Positions 40,432 through 48,080 of a stretch of 60,229 nucleotides of DNA are shown piece after piece (positions within the stretch are counted from its first letter, which is position 1; the number at the start of each line of letters is the position of its first letter). Position numbers and translations under genes: made by a program. The notes beneath the pieces were generated by a model. That model worked only from the letters and a program-made list of their open reading frames with translations. It was not told the origin of the DNA and made no database searches. Origin of the DNA: an uncultured Pseudomonas sp. (GTDB lineage: Bacteria; Pseudomonadota; Gammaproteobacteria; Pseudomonadales; Pseudomonadaceae); the NCBI GenBank assembly GCA_946886875.1, contig CAMPJN010000001.1, positions 1 to 60,229 of the forward strand. Reading direction: 5' to 3'.

Positions 40432-40745
40432 TTCGCCCCCTTGATCAGCAGCAGGCCCTTGTCGTGCAGCCGGCGCCAGGTGCGAACCATGGCGCGGCGC
40501 ATGTACCACTCACGCACTTCGGCCGGCAGTGTGCTCTTGCTGCGGTTGTCGATGGCGTCGTGGCAGGCATGGCAGGCGTAGCAGCCGCTCAGGTCGTCAG
40601 CCTTGGTGCCCATTCCCTTGCTCTCGTCCGGCAGGTGCGCGAAGACAGTGGTTTCCGGCTGGTAATTGCACACCCCCGCGATGTTCAAGGTGCATTCCTC
40701 GCCGCGCGCCGACTGACGCACGGTATTCGATACGATCGATCCCAT
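40428..40745 (-). CDS. DUF1364 HNH-like nuclease-family protein
   Basis: 105 residues. SARGEECTLNIAGVC, then TTVFAHLPDESKGMGTKADD and CYACHACHDAIDNR match DUF1364, found in the nin region of lambdoid phages. Four or more cysteines and histidines form a treble-clef zinc site like that of HNH nucleases. Its role in phage recombination or DNA processing is not settled. Overlaps the genes on both sides. Confidence 0.8.
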   Translation of the reverse strand: MGSIVSNTVRQSARGEECTLNIAGVCNYQPETTVFAHLPDESKGMGTKADDLSGCYACHACHDAIDNRSKSTLPAEVREWYMRRAMVRTWRRLHDKGLLLIKGAK

Positions 40746-41353
40746 CAGGCAGCCACCCTATCCATCAGCTCGGCCATGTCTTCCACCTGCTCAGGCGTGC
40801 ACTGCGGCCAGTAACGGGCGCAAACGTGCTGGCAGATACCGCGGTAGAACAATTCGAATTCACCCTGCTCCATCCGGTCGAATGCCAGGGAGCGCGGCAC
40901 CAGGACGTCGATGGTGCGGATATCCGGCAGCACGGCACTGAGCATCCGTGCGGCGGCCTGGCCCAGCATTCGCTCAGCAGCAGCCAGGATCGCGTCCACC
41001 ACTGGCGAGGCCTCGATCTGCTCCACGTCGCAGCAGACGCCCGCCTCTCGCTGCAGGCGTTTGATGGCTGCATGGCTGTCCAGGCTCTCAAACCCCTCGA
41101 TCTGGGCTACCACCAGACTGCCAAGCAGGTGTGCCTTGCGGTGTTGACTCAGATTGCGCGGCTTGGTCAGCTCGGCGCGCAGGTCATTGCCCACCCGGTA
41201 GCCACGTTCACGCATCAGGCGCTGGTCAGTGGCGAAGCGCGGCACCAGGGCGCCAACCACCTCACCGGTGGACTGCACGATCACGCGCTCTACACGCAGC
41301 ATGATGTGTTTTGGATCGCGCTTCTTACGGCGCGGAGCCAGTTGGTCAGCCAT
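40745..41353 (-). CDS. DUF1367-like early phage protein
   Basis: 202 residues from ATG 41353 (MADQLAPRRKKRD), with GGAGATG upstream. RGYRVGNDLRAELTKPRNLSQ, then HRKAHLLGSLV resembles the DUF1367 core (RGLRAEVTRPRNxxFHRK), found beside replication genes. The C-terminal half is helical. Function unknown. Overlaps the P gene by 8 bases. Confidence 0.7.
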   Translation of the reverse strand: MADQLAPRRKKRDPKHIMLRVERVIVQSTGEVVGALVPRFATDQRLMRERGYRVGNDLRAELTKPRNLSQHRKAHLLGSLVVAQIEGFESLDSHAAIKRLQREAGVCCDVEQIEASPVVDAILAAAERMLGQAAARMLSAVLPDIRTIDVLVPRSLAFDRMEQGEFELFYRGICQHVCARYWPQCTPEQVEDMAELMDRVAA

Positions 41354-41999
41354 GGGCAGCATCTCCGAGCAACTGCCCACGGAGCTTGGCTAGTGCCCTA
41401 CGCCCAACCTCCTCAGTTCGACGTCCATCTACACTCTCCGGCAGCGCCAGCGGTATAGGCTTGAGCGGTTCCCCGTCCATGACCATGCGGCAGGCAATCG
41501 TGTAATTCCGCTCGAACAACTTGCGACTGGTATCCATCGGCAACGTGATCAGGTTGTAGAATCCAGCTTCGCAGGCGGCGTGATGCACGGCTGAATGCGA
41601 CCAGCCGCCAATCCCGACCATGCTCGGATGCACATTGCGGGTCGCCTCCCGGTAGGCCTGATCTACCGATGGTAGTCCGAAGGCTTCCGGCGTCCGGTTC
41701 ACACACAACTTGCGGAACTCCGGCGCACTCGGCGGCCAATCGTCACCATTGGCAGCAAGCGCAGCCAGGCCGACAGCAATCTGCTGACCATTCAGGCCGC
41801 CAAGTACCGCTGCCCAGGCATGGCTCTGATCAGCCGACACGCCGACACTCCCCGTCCAGCGGTGTCCGTACATCTCCGTCATTTTTAGCCAGAGGTTGTC
41901 CAACAACCCCTGCCGAAGCTTCTCGGGCAGCGATGGCTTGCTTGACTCGGTCGACGGCCGAGAGAGCGCCTGGTCGACGATCGATTTGGCTGACTGCAT
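41346..41999 (-). CDS. Replication protein P-like (helicase loader)
   Basis: 217 residues. MTEMYGHRWTGSVG, then LNGQQIAVGLAALAANGDDWPPSAPEF and a basic C-terminus match phage replication protein P, which brings host DnaB to the origin. AAGG is placed properly before ATG 41999. Its first 170 nt overlap the O gene in another frame, which is unusually long; an inner start at 41882 is a less likely alternative. Confidence 0.8.
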   Translation of the reverse strand: MQSAKSIVDQALSRPSTESSKPSLPEKLRQGLLDNLWLKMTEMYGHRWTGSVGVSADQSHAWAAVLGGLNGQQIAVGLAALAANGDDWPPSAPEFRKLCVNRTPEAFGLPSVDQAYREATRNVHPSMVGIGGWSHSAVHHAACEAGFYNLITLPMDTSRKLFERNYTIACRMVMDGEPLKPIPLALPESVDGRRTEEVGRRALAKLRGQLLGDAAHG

Positions 42000-42768
42000 T
42001 TGTCACCTTCTCCGGGTAAATACCCGTCCATCCGTTCACGGTTGATTGGTTCAGCACGGCGTCTGGCGCCGGGTGGTTCTGCAATTTCTTCGCGATCAAC
42101 TCGCAGGCCCTTGTAGTCAGCGGAGCGCGTTTGGCTTTGCGCATTTCACAGAAACCCATCCAAACCTCCTCCGACACGCAGGCTGGGCGAGCACCTACAA
42201 GATCGAACTTCGCCGCCCTGCCCCCCTTGGGGGGTTGGGGGGAAAAGCTTTTGCTCTTACCGGACTCCGGAGGTAGGTTGCTGATCAAGCTTTCCGGCGT
42301 TGCTGATACGCCTGCTGTATTGCTTGCTGATCCGCCCAAAACTTCCACCAAAGCCCCGCTATTACTGGGTTTCACTTGGTTGTTGATCGGTTGTTGTTCT
42401 GGTTGTTGATGCGGTTGTTGATCTGGTTGCTGATTGGTTGCTGATCCTTTGGCCGGACTGTCCCTCGTCGCCAGCGGCAATTGGAAAACCAGCGGCCCTA
42501 ACGGCTGCAGCGCCCCAAGCACCACCAGCCTGTCGATCAGCGATCGCACCTTCTGCCGAGTTGGCGACCCCGACTCATGCCGACCACGAATGGGCGCGAC
42601 ATATAGCGCCTCTCGCAGGGCCTGCTCGTTGATCCGGCGCTTCTCTCCACCTGCTACACCCGTGGCGAAGTCCATCACCCGGCGCAGCACGCAGTAGAGC
42701 TTGAACACCTCTGCAGGCTCTTCGACCAGCAGCGACCACTCAGCGTCATTGATCTGGAAAGGCGGCAT
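41830..42768 (-). CDS. Replication initiator O-like protein
   Basis: 312 residues. Winged-helix N-terminus (about 10-100, FKLYCVLRRVMDFATG), a Gln/Pro-rich linker (112-131) encoded by iterons, and a helical C-terminus with EEVWMGFCEMRKAKRAPLT, typical for initiators that recruit P. As in lambda, the origin appears to lie inside the gene. The last part (VKQAIAAREASAG, then NDGDVRTPLDGECRRVG) is the usual end of Pseudomonas phage O proteins. Confidence 0.82.
   Translation of the reverse strand: MPPFQINDAEWSLLVEEPAEVFKLYCVLRRVMDFATGVAGGEKRRINEQALREALYVAPIRGRHESGSPTRQKVRSLIDRLVVLGALQPLGPLVFQLPLATRDSPAKGSATNQQPDQQPHQQPEQQPINNQVKPSNSGALVEVLGGSASNTAGVSATPESLISNLPPESGKSKSFSPQPPKGGRAAKFDLVGARPACVSEEVWMGFCEMRKAKRAPLTTRACELIAKKLQNHPAPDAVLNQSTVNGWTGIYPEKVTNAVSQIDRRPGALSAVDRVKQAIAAREASAGVVGQPLAKNDGDVRTPLDGECRRVG
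42378..42446. other. Phage replication origin: six iterons inside O
   Basis: Six copies of GGTTGTTGATC or close variants begin at 42378, 42389, 42401, 42413, 42425 and 42436, spaced 11-12 nt (one helical turn). The last two read GGTTGCTGAT. They encode the NQQPDQQPHQQPEQQP-type linker. Iterons within the initiator gene are the lambda ori arrangement; use as an origin is inferred. Confidence 0.78.
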
Positions 42769-42771
42769 ACA

Positions 42772-42843
42772 TCACCAGTCCAGGTCTGGCCCGCACGCGC
42801 CTTTTGGCACGTAACGAATCAGCGCGTTATCGATGTGATCCAT
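42772..42843 (-). CDS. 23-residue leader peptide gene before O
   Basis: ATG 42843 with GGGGAG ideally placed opens MDHIDNALIRYVPKGACG and stops at TGA 42772-42774, 3 nt before the ATG of O. O itself has a weak ribosome binding site, so translation of this small frame may be needed for O expression. The peptide has no recognised family. Confidence 0.55.
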   Translation of the reverse strand: MDHIDNALIRYVPKGACGPDLDW

Positions 42844-42987
42844 AAATCTCCCCTGACTAAAGTTGTTTCCCTAATAACGTTCAGGCAGTGTCCAAAATCG
42901 GCAAAGCGGTGATCTTTCTTCGAAGAAACTGCATCCCCGTGGAGCAAAAGTTTTCGCATGCGAAAACTCTCGCTGTGCCCAGGCGGG

Positions 42988-43182
42988 CTACCCCTTCACC
43001 AACTCCAGGCGCCGCCCACCATTGGCCATGGCGTAGAGCTGCTGCTGCAGGTTCTCCAGAGCAACCGCCATAAGAGCGTCATTAACCCCGCAACCCCGGC
43101 GCACAGCCTCCTGTTGCAGTGCTTGCTGCTCTGCGGGGCTCAACTGAGCGCGAGCGGCATTGCACACTTGGTTCGAGAACAT
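42988..43182 (-). CDS. Small helical early phage protein
   Basis: 64 residues, AGGAG upstream of ATG 43182. Two helices (ARAQLSPAEQQALQQEAVRR, then VNDALMAVALENLQQQLYAM). Lies between the 117-residue gene and the O gene in the leftward early operon. Not recognised. Confidence 0.7.
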   Translation of the reverse strand: MFSNQVCNAARAQLSPAEQQALQQEAVRRGCGVNDALMAVALENLQQQLYAMANGGRRLELVKG

Positions 43183-43207
43183 CGGTGCTTACTCCTACTA
43201 GGGCCTT

Positions 43208-43561
43208 TCAGGCGGTTTTCTGATTGACGACACTGTCCGTCAGCGCTTGCTTCGCCAGGTCAGTCAACAGATTGCTCAGTTGCTCCTGGCCGACGGAGTC
43301 ACCGCGGAACAACGCGGCTAGGGTGTGAGCCCGCTGCTGCAACAACATCGCGGCCAGGATCTGTTCCTGCTGGCCCCCCTGCTGCAGCCGGTGGCCGATA
43401 AACATGCAGTCGCGGGCGTAACCGGTGAGGTTTTCCGAATGCGAGAGGCGCGATGCGTCGATCAGCTCGCGGTGATCCTCAACGCATACGCGTAATTTGA
43501 TTTCTTCGGTCAGGTGGGTACCGGGCGCTTTGCGGCGCCGATCATCACGGAGTTTGGTCAT
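43208..43561 (-). CDS. Early phage protein with helical core, 117 residues
   Basis: Start ATG 43561 (MTKLRDDRRRKAPGTHLTE); the frame open to 43657 is rejected. A strand LTEEIKLRVCVEDHREL is followed by helices, which resembles ribbon-helix-helix-type regulators in its first 60 residues (weak). Located after the divergent gene at 43671; may be regulatory. Function unknown. Confidence 0.65.
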   Translation of the reverse strand: MTKLRDDRRRKAPGTHLTEEIKLRVCVEDHRELIDASRLSHSENLTGYARDCMFIGHRLQQGGQQEQILAAMLLQQRAHTLAALFRGDSVGQEQLSNLLTDLAKQALTDSVVNQKTA

Positions 43562-43670
43562 GGGGCGATTCCATCTGCGGGTGAATGCGGCAAGGCCGCG
43601 GAATAGGTGCCGAGCGCGGCGTGGTATCGTTTTGCTGCCATACACAACGAAGGCCACGGAGGCCCGACAT

Positions 43671-44081
43671 ATGGAACAGAGCTACGAATCGCTGCTTAGC
43701 GAATTGCTTCGGGAAGCAGCGCAAGAACTGGATGAGAAGGGAACAACCACCTCGCGACCTGAAAGAGACAGGCAAGCCGTCAGGATTGGCATTGGTCGAC
43801 TCAAGCTGGAGGCGCTTTGCCGAGAGACGCGCCAGCGCCATGGCACGCCCTGGGCACCACTGGAGAAACTCGAAGCGGCCCAGTACCTGGCCATGAAGAA
43901 ATACGGCTGGACGATTGAATATGCCCGCGGAATTTCCCGTGATGACCTGATGTTTGCGCTGGCCGAGGAGCTTTATGCCTTCCAGCTGCCTGAAGACGCG
44001 CGCTTTGCTGCGAGGATCTGGGCAGGCAATCAGGGCCTCTGGGGGGAACTCAAAGAGCACCTGGATTCCCCCGAGCAGTGA
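43671..44081 (+). CDS. Hypothetical protein against the early operon
   Basis: 136 residues, GGAGG upstream of ATG 43671; the frame open from 43497 is rejected. Helical and charged: SYESLLSELLREAAQELDE, then LEKLEAAQYLAMKKYGWTIEYARGI. It is the only rightward gene between O and cro and overlaps the end of the gene at 44050 by 32 nt. Its transcription opposes the leftward operon, which could dampen early expression in the lysogen. Not recognised. Confidence 0.68.
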   Translation: MEQSYESLLSELLREAAQELDEKGTTTSRPERDRQAVRIGIGRLKLEALCRETRQRHGTPWAPLEKLEAAQYLAMKKYGWTIEYARGISRDDLMFALAEELYAFQLPEDARFAARIWAGNQGLWGELKEHLDSPEQ

Positions 44082-44298
44082 ACTTGGCTATTTCACAAGC
44101 TACCTGCAGCACCCTTTCAGCCTGGCCTTCAAGCCAGGCCGCTTTCTCGGTCGCACTCATGGCTTCAGGCCAAATCACAAATGGCGGCCTTTCACCGCGC
44201 AGAAGGGCCTCTGCTTTAATCAGTTTCCTGGCATGCGCTATTGGGTCGCTACTGCGCCCAGCCGCCTCCAAGGCGATCTCTTTTTCACGGGGGGTCAT
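44050..44298 (-). CDS. Small protein behind cro, cII position
   Basis: 82 residues, TGGAG upstream of ATG 44298. Helical with a basic N-terminus (MTPREKEIALEAAGRSSD) and a WLEGQAERVLQVACEIAKF helix. It lies 12 nt behind cro, the place of cII in lambda, but no helix-turn-helix is visible, so it is not called CII. Confidence 0.7.
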   Translation of the reverse strand: MTPREKEIALEAAGRSSDPIAHARKLIKAEALLRGERPPFVIWPEAMSATEKAAWLEGQAERVLQVACEIAKFTARGNPGAL

Positions 44299-44310
44299 GG
44301 CTGGCTCCAG

Positions 44311-44490
44311 TCAGGCGGCACTTTGCTTGGGGTCGGCCTTGAGAGCGCCCTTTGTCAGCACTTCGATTTGGTACTGGCGTAGCTCTGGTACGACCTCATC
44401 CCATTGGCGAATCGCCTCGTAACTGGTACCGAGCGCCTTCGCGAGGGCTGAAACAGAGCCGAAATGATTGATTGCTTGCGTCTTGGTCAT
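44311..44490 (-). CDS. Cro-like repressor
   Basis: 59 residues from ATG 44490 (MTKTQAINHFGS), with GGAGG 5 nt upstream. Helix-turn-helix SALAKALGTSYEAIRQW. The recognition part SYEAIRQW is almost the same as SYEAVRQW in CI, fitting shared operators. It should repress cI after induction and is the first gene of the leftward early operon from PR. Confidence 0.85.
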   Translation of the reverse strand: MTKTQAINHFGSVSALAKALGTSYEAIRQWDEVVPELRQYQIEVLTKGALKADPKQSAA

Positions 44491-44518
44491 GGCGACCTCC
44501 AATTGCTCAACGACAATT

Positions 44519-44561
44519 CAAGCATGCTTGTATATTTAAAACAAGCATGCTTGGGAAGCAA
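44519..44561. promoter_or_regulatory. Right operators and PR promoter between cro and cI
   Basis: The perfect palindrome CAAGCATGCTTG occurs at 44519-44530 and 44542-44553, centres 23 bp apart. On the minus strand TTGCTT (44561-44556) and TAAATA (44538-44533), 17 nt apart, form PR for cro, with the second operator inside the spacer, so CI binding blocks it. A weak PRM for cI must overlap the same region; its boxes are not clear. Confidence 0.85.
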
Positions 44562-44578
44562 CCTTGTACATTCCTTAC

Positions 44579-45415
44579 ATGAAAATCACCGAACGCATCA
44601 CCCAGCTTGTTCTTGCTCGCCGGCCGGGCATCAGTAGCCGCGGCGTCAAGCGAGATATCGCCAATACTTGCAATGTCAGCTACGAAGCTGTCCGCCAGTG
44701 GTTTGCCGGCGATACCGGAAACATCAGGAATGAGAACCTTGCGGCTCTAGCTGAGGGATATGACACGACGGTTGATTGGCTTCTTTCGGGCAAGGGGGAG
44801 CCTCCCCGGCGCAAGGCCGCAAGTAGCGCTACGGACAAGTTTCTTCAGATGCTGCAAGGCAAGAACTTGCGCCCAGATCAGCAGGAGCGCCTAGAGCAAG
44901 CTGTTGCCGATACGCTCAGCGACACTCCCGCTACTCCACCAACCGACAACGTCATCGTCGCCGACTTCTCCCGCCGTCCTCTCGTAGGCGACGAGATCCG
45001 CATCGCGCATTACGACGTCCAGGGCGCTATGGGCAACGGCAAGCTCGTGCACGACTTCCCGGAGATGTTCCGCGACGTGACCGTCAGCCAGCAGCATCTG
45101 CGCGAGCTTGGCGTCACCTATAAGGATCCGGCTCACCTGAAGCTGATCACTGGCGTCGGCCAGTCGATGGCGCCCACGATCCAGGACAAGGATCCGCTTA
45201 TCGTCGACGCCAGCATCCGTGAGTTCACCGGCGACGGTATCTATGCCTTCACCTGGCAGGGTCATTTCTACATCAAGAGTCTGCAGGTAATCGATGCGGA
45301 GCACTTCAAGATGATTTCCAAGGCTGAAGAGCTCTACCCACCGGTGGAAATCAGAATCGACGAAACCTACATCCAAGCCAGGGTTCTGCTGGTGTGGAAT
45401 GCGAAACGGGTTTAA
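44579..45415 (+). CDS. cI: CI-like prophage repressor with S24 peptidase domain
   Basis: 278 residues from ATG 44579 (MKITERITQL); the TTG at 44564 is less likely. The N-terminal helix-turn-helix (IANTCNVSYEAVRQW) is followed by a linker and a LexA/CI C-terminal domain (about 130-278). The self-cleavage dyad is Ser in GVGQSMAP (about 196) and Lys in FYIKSLQ (about 233). RecA stimulates cleavage in this family, so DNA damage should induce the prophage. It binds the CAAGCATGCTTG operators. The nuclease gene follows after 29 nt on the same strand. Confidence 0.9.
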   Translation: MKITERITQLVLARRPGISSRGVKRDIANTCNVSYEAVRQWFAGDTGNIRNENLAALAEGYDTTVDWLLSGKGEPPRRKAASSATDKFLQMLQGKNLRPDQQERLEQAVADTLSDTPATPPTDNVIVADFSRRPLVGDEIRIAHYDVQGAMGNGKLVHDFPEMFRDVTVSQQHLRELGVTYKDPAHLKLITGVGQSMAPTIQDKDPLIVDASIREFTGDGIYAFTWQGHFYIKSLQVIDAEHFKMISKAEELYPPVEIRIDETYIQARVLLVWNAKRV

Positions 45416-45444
45416 CTCTATTAGAACCTAAGGGATTAGCATAA

Positions 45445-47460
45445 ATGGCATTCGTTTCATTCGATTTTTCAGGGTCAAACGCAATTACGCATAGCGGCAT
45501 AGTCAAACATTTTAAGTCCGTCGAACCAATTCAGGCTTTAGCAGAACTTGTATGGAACGGCTTTGACGCTGACGCGAGTGTTGTTGATATAGAAATTGAG
45601 ACAAATGACATACATGGCACAGTCTGCGTATCGATACTAGACAATGGAAATGGAATTAACTTCAAGTTCCCTGAAGAAAATTTCCGCCGTTTCAATGACT
45701 CCCTAAAGAAAGACTCTTATGACACACATGGATCTCACGGTAGAGGGCGGCTTGCGTTTCACAAAATTTGCAACACCGCCGCCTGGTGGACAAAATTCCA
45801 AAATGAAAACGCAGTAATAACGGTAGTTAGTAGCAACCTAAGCGACATCGAAGGCTTTACCATCCCCCCCGGGAATCAGCATCAACGGTTAAGCCCCATA
45901 TCATCCGGAACCTGCGTAGTACTTTCAAACTTCAAGTCAAACCTTCCAAAAACGGAAGAAATAGTTCGTGAGTTTCGAAAAATCTTCGGAGCGCACCTAG
46001 CTCTAATGCCAAACAAAGTCCTTCGGGTCGCCGGCATCAAAGTAACACCACAAGAGCATGAAATCCATGAAGCCACTTTAGAATGTGGCTCTGAATTTTT
46101 CCACGTACAACTCATCCATTGGAAAGAGCGACCAGGAACTGAGAAATCTTTTATCCATCTAATAGCACCAAGCAACAGAATACTTTACAAATTTTACAGC
46201 AGCCTTAACCGTAAACGCGGATATTACTCATCCATCTATATAAAATCTCAGTTTTTCAGCCACTACAGCCGAGACCATGACGGTCTGCATGAGCCCATCA
46301 GCGCCTTTCTGGCAACAGACCGATTCAGAGAGCTAACAACCCAAGTAGGTCTTTTCGCTAAAAGCATGTACGCTGACTTTCTGATAAAGCAAGCAGACCA
46401 GCATGTTTCAAACTTCGAATTGGCAGGTGATTTTCCTGAGTATCCGAACCTTGACGCTCAGGAGTCCAATTGGCGCCTGTCTCACGTCAAAGACATTGTC
46501 AGAGCCGTACTTATAAGAGAGCCAAACCTTTTAGTTGGAAGCAATAAGAAGCAGCGCCGACTAATCATAAGATTACTAGACAGATTATCTGTATCCAACG
46601 AAAATAGCGGCATATATGAAATTCTAGAAAACATTCTAAACCTAGACACCGCCGCTATGACACAATTTGCCAATCAACTCAAAAAAACCAAGCTCGACAA
46701 CATCATTAACACAATCGAGGTCCTACAAAACCGCGAACTTTCTGTCGCGCGAATCAAAGAAATCATGGATACCCACTACGCAAGTGTAAGAGAGACTCCT
46801 GACTTGCAGCAGGTAATCGAGAGCAACACATGGCTGTTTGGCGCTTCATATGAGATTTTAGGCGCGGAAGAGGACAGCTTTACCACTACCACAGCGAATT
46901 TAAGAAAAACAATTAAAGGAATAGAAGATATTGAAATTGACGACATTGCTGACGGCGCAGAAATTAACGGTGTAAACAGACAAGTCGACTTATTTCTAGT
47001 TAGAAAACAACCACAAATAGACTCTCACGGAAGAAAATATTACCGCTGCGTGATTGTCGAGATAAAGCGCCCCGGCATCTCATTAAACGACAAGCACCTT
47101 AGCCAAATTGACAGCTACGCTTCGATCTTGAGCAAGTTCCCAGCTTTTAATAGCGACCTCACTAGATTCGAGCTACTTTTAGTCGGAAGATGCATCTCCA
47201 GCGAAGCCTTCGGAATACATAGCAGATTGGAGACATCTAAGAGCCTTGGCGAACCAGGACTTGTCACATCCACACCAAAAGTAAAAACCTACATAAAGAC
47301 TTGGCCAAGGATATTTGACGAGTTCAGCCTTACTAATGACTATCTTCTCGAGAAGCTCAAAACCCAGAGAGCTGACCTTTCGGGAACGCCCAAGGAAGAT
47401 CTCCTCAGAAGCCTCCATGCAGCATCTGAAATGGATGAAGACGTAGAGACTTCTGCGTAG
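45445..47460 (+). CDS. GHKL ATPase - Shedu-like nuclease fusion, putative anti-phage protein
   Basis: 671 residues. N-terminal GHKL/MutL-type ATPase: ELVWNGFDADA (Glu34, Asn38, Asp41), DNGNG (66-70) and lid motif GSHGRG (96-101). A middle helical region (about 300-445) is followed by a C-terminal Shedu/DUF4263-like nuclease: TPDLQQVIESNTWLFG entry motif (451-466), VDLFL (Asp515), VEIKRPG (Glu539, Lys541) and LSQIDSY (Gln554), a PD-(D/E)xK site. The gene is AT-rich with phage-atypical codons and lies 29 nt behind cI, the rex-like place for lysogenic exclusion genes. It may use ATP-driven closure to control DNA cutting. Function not demonstrated. Confidence 0.82.
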   Translation: MAFVSFDFSGSNAITHSGIVKHFKSVEPIQALAELVWNGFDADASVVDIEIETNDIHGTVCVSILDNGNGINFKFPEENFRRFNDSLKKDSYDTHGSHGRGRLAFHKICNTAAWWTKFQNENAVITVVSSNLSDIEGFTIPPGNQHQRLSPISSGTCVVLSNFKSNLPKTEEIVREFRKIFGAHLALMPNKVLRVAGIKVTPQEHEIHEATLECGSEFFHVQLIHWKERPGTEKSFIHLIAPSNRILYKFYSSLNRKRGYYSSIYIKSQFFSHYSRDHDGLHEPISAFLATDRFRELTTQVGLFAKSMYADFLIKQADQHVSNFELAGDFPEYPNLDAQESNWRLSHVKDIVRAVLIREPNLLVGSNKKQRRLIIRLLDRLSVSNENSGIYEILENILNLDTAAMTQFANQLKKTKLDNIINTIEVLQNRELSVARIKEIMDTHYASVRETPDLQQVIESNTWLFGASYEILGAEEDSFTTTTANLRKTIKGIEDIEIDDIADGAEINGVNRQVDLFLVRKQPQIDSHGRKYYRCVIVEIKRPGISLNDKHLSQIDSYASILSKFPAFNSDLTRFELLLVGRCISSEAFGIHSRLETSKSLGEPGLVTSTPKVKTYIKTWPRIFDEFSLTNDYLLEKLKTQRADLSGTPKEDLLRSLHAASEMDEDVETSA

Positions 47461-47519
47461 CTTCTTTGTCTGCAGACATTGCACAACTGATTCAGCTCAG
47501 CAATATTCCCTTTGCTCAT
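47340..47519 (-). pseudogene. Small leftward frame overrun by the nuclease gene
   Basis: ATG 47519 overlaps the preceding frame's stop (TGATG) and follows GAGG. The first 20 codons (MSKGNIAELNQLCNVC) read like protein and lie outside the nuclease gene; the remaining 40 are antisense to its 3' end and do not. Probably the start of an older leftward gene, cut when the nuclease gene was inserted. Confidence 0.4.
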
Positions 47520-47662
47520 CACATCCTCACACTCACTGGCATGCCAACGACCGCAGGCTGTGTGAGGGTGATGGACAGATCATCCGTGAAATCGCCTTGG
47601 TAGGCCGAGTAAGAGGCCTCATCGTTCAGTGCGTCAATCGCGATGCCACAAGGTATATTCTG
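47519..47662 (-). pseudogene. Start-less leftward frame behind DUF1654
   Basis: Directly behind the DUF1654 stop and in the same frame the minus strand reads about 47 protein-like codons (GIAIDALNDEASYSAYQGD, then LTQPAVVGMPVSV) to TGA 47521-47519. No ATG, GTG or TTG starts it. CTGACAGAAT at the expected start looks like an ATGACACAGAAT sequence with losses. A decayed phage gene is the simplest view. Confidence 0.4.
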
Positions 47663-47977
47663 TCAGAACGGTGCCTCCTCCTCGATCACCTCCAATTCCC
47701 CTTCCTGCTCCCCCACCTGAGCGTCGTCTATCGACTTTGCCCAGGTCAGCGTCACGCTGTCGTCATCGTTGAAGACCATCTCGATACCATCCGTCTCGGA
47801 CAGCAGCGCCATAATCGTATCCCACGCCTCGTCGGTATCCGCATCCAGCCGGTGAATCACCGCCCTCCTCTCTAGCTGCGCCTTTGGTGCACCAATCATC
47901 GCCGACACCCTCAGGCCTAGGCGCTCGACCGGTTCCATCTCACGCCGTGGCTCTACGTCGTTTTTTTTCCTGGCCAT
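47663..47977 (-). CDS. DUF1654 protein
   Basis: 104 residues. LGLRVSAMIGAPKAQLERRAVIHRLD, interrupted here, and DEAWDTIMALLSETDG then VTLTWAKSID match DUF1654, a family almost confined to Pseudomonas and its phages. Acidic tail. It is the only intact gene left of the 48.0 kb operators, so it should be CI-repressed. Function unknown. Confidence 0.78.
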   Translation of the reverse strand: MARKKNDVEPRREMEPVERLGLRVSAMIGAPKAQLERRAVIHRLDADTDEAWDTIMALLSETDGIEMVFNDDDSVTLTWAKSIDDAQVGEQEGELEVIEEEAPF

Positions 47978-48025
47978 ATGCCCACCCTAAAACACTGATC
48001 ATGCATACAGTACAAGAGCAACTCA

Positions 48026-48080
48026 CAAGAATGCTTGCATTCAAAACACAAGCATGCTTTTATTAATGCAAGTCCGCTTG
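48026..48080. promoter_or_regulatory. Left operator cluster with three CI sites
   Basis: CAAGAATGCTTG (48026-48037), CAAGCATGCTTT (48049-48060) and CAAGTCCGCTTG (48069-48080) are variants of the 44.5 kb operator, with centres 23 and 20 bp apart. On the plus strand TTGCAT (48035-48040) and TTTATT (48059-48064), 18 nt apart, form a rightward promoter for the csrA-recT operon that overlaps two sites. A leftward promoter for DUF1654 is expected but not clear. Confidence 0.82.

Noticed and set aside
42378..42446. CRISPR-like short repeats
   Set aside because: The units are 11-12 nt without spacers of constant length and lie in the O gene; they are iterons.
44050..44298. CII-type activator behind cro
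   Set aside because: Position fits, but no helix-turn-helix or CII pattern can be seen.
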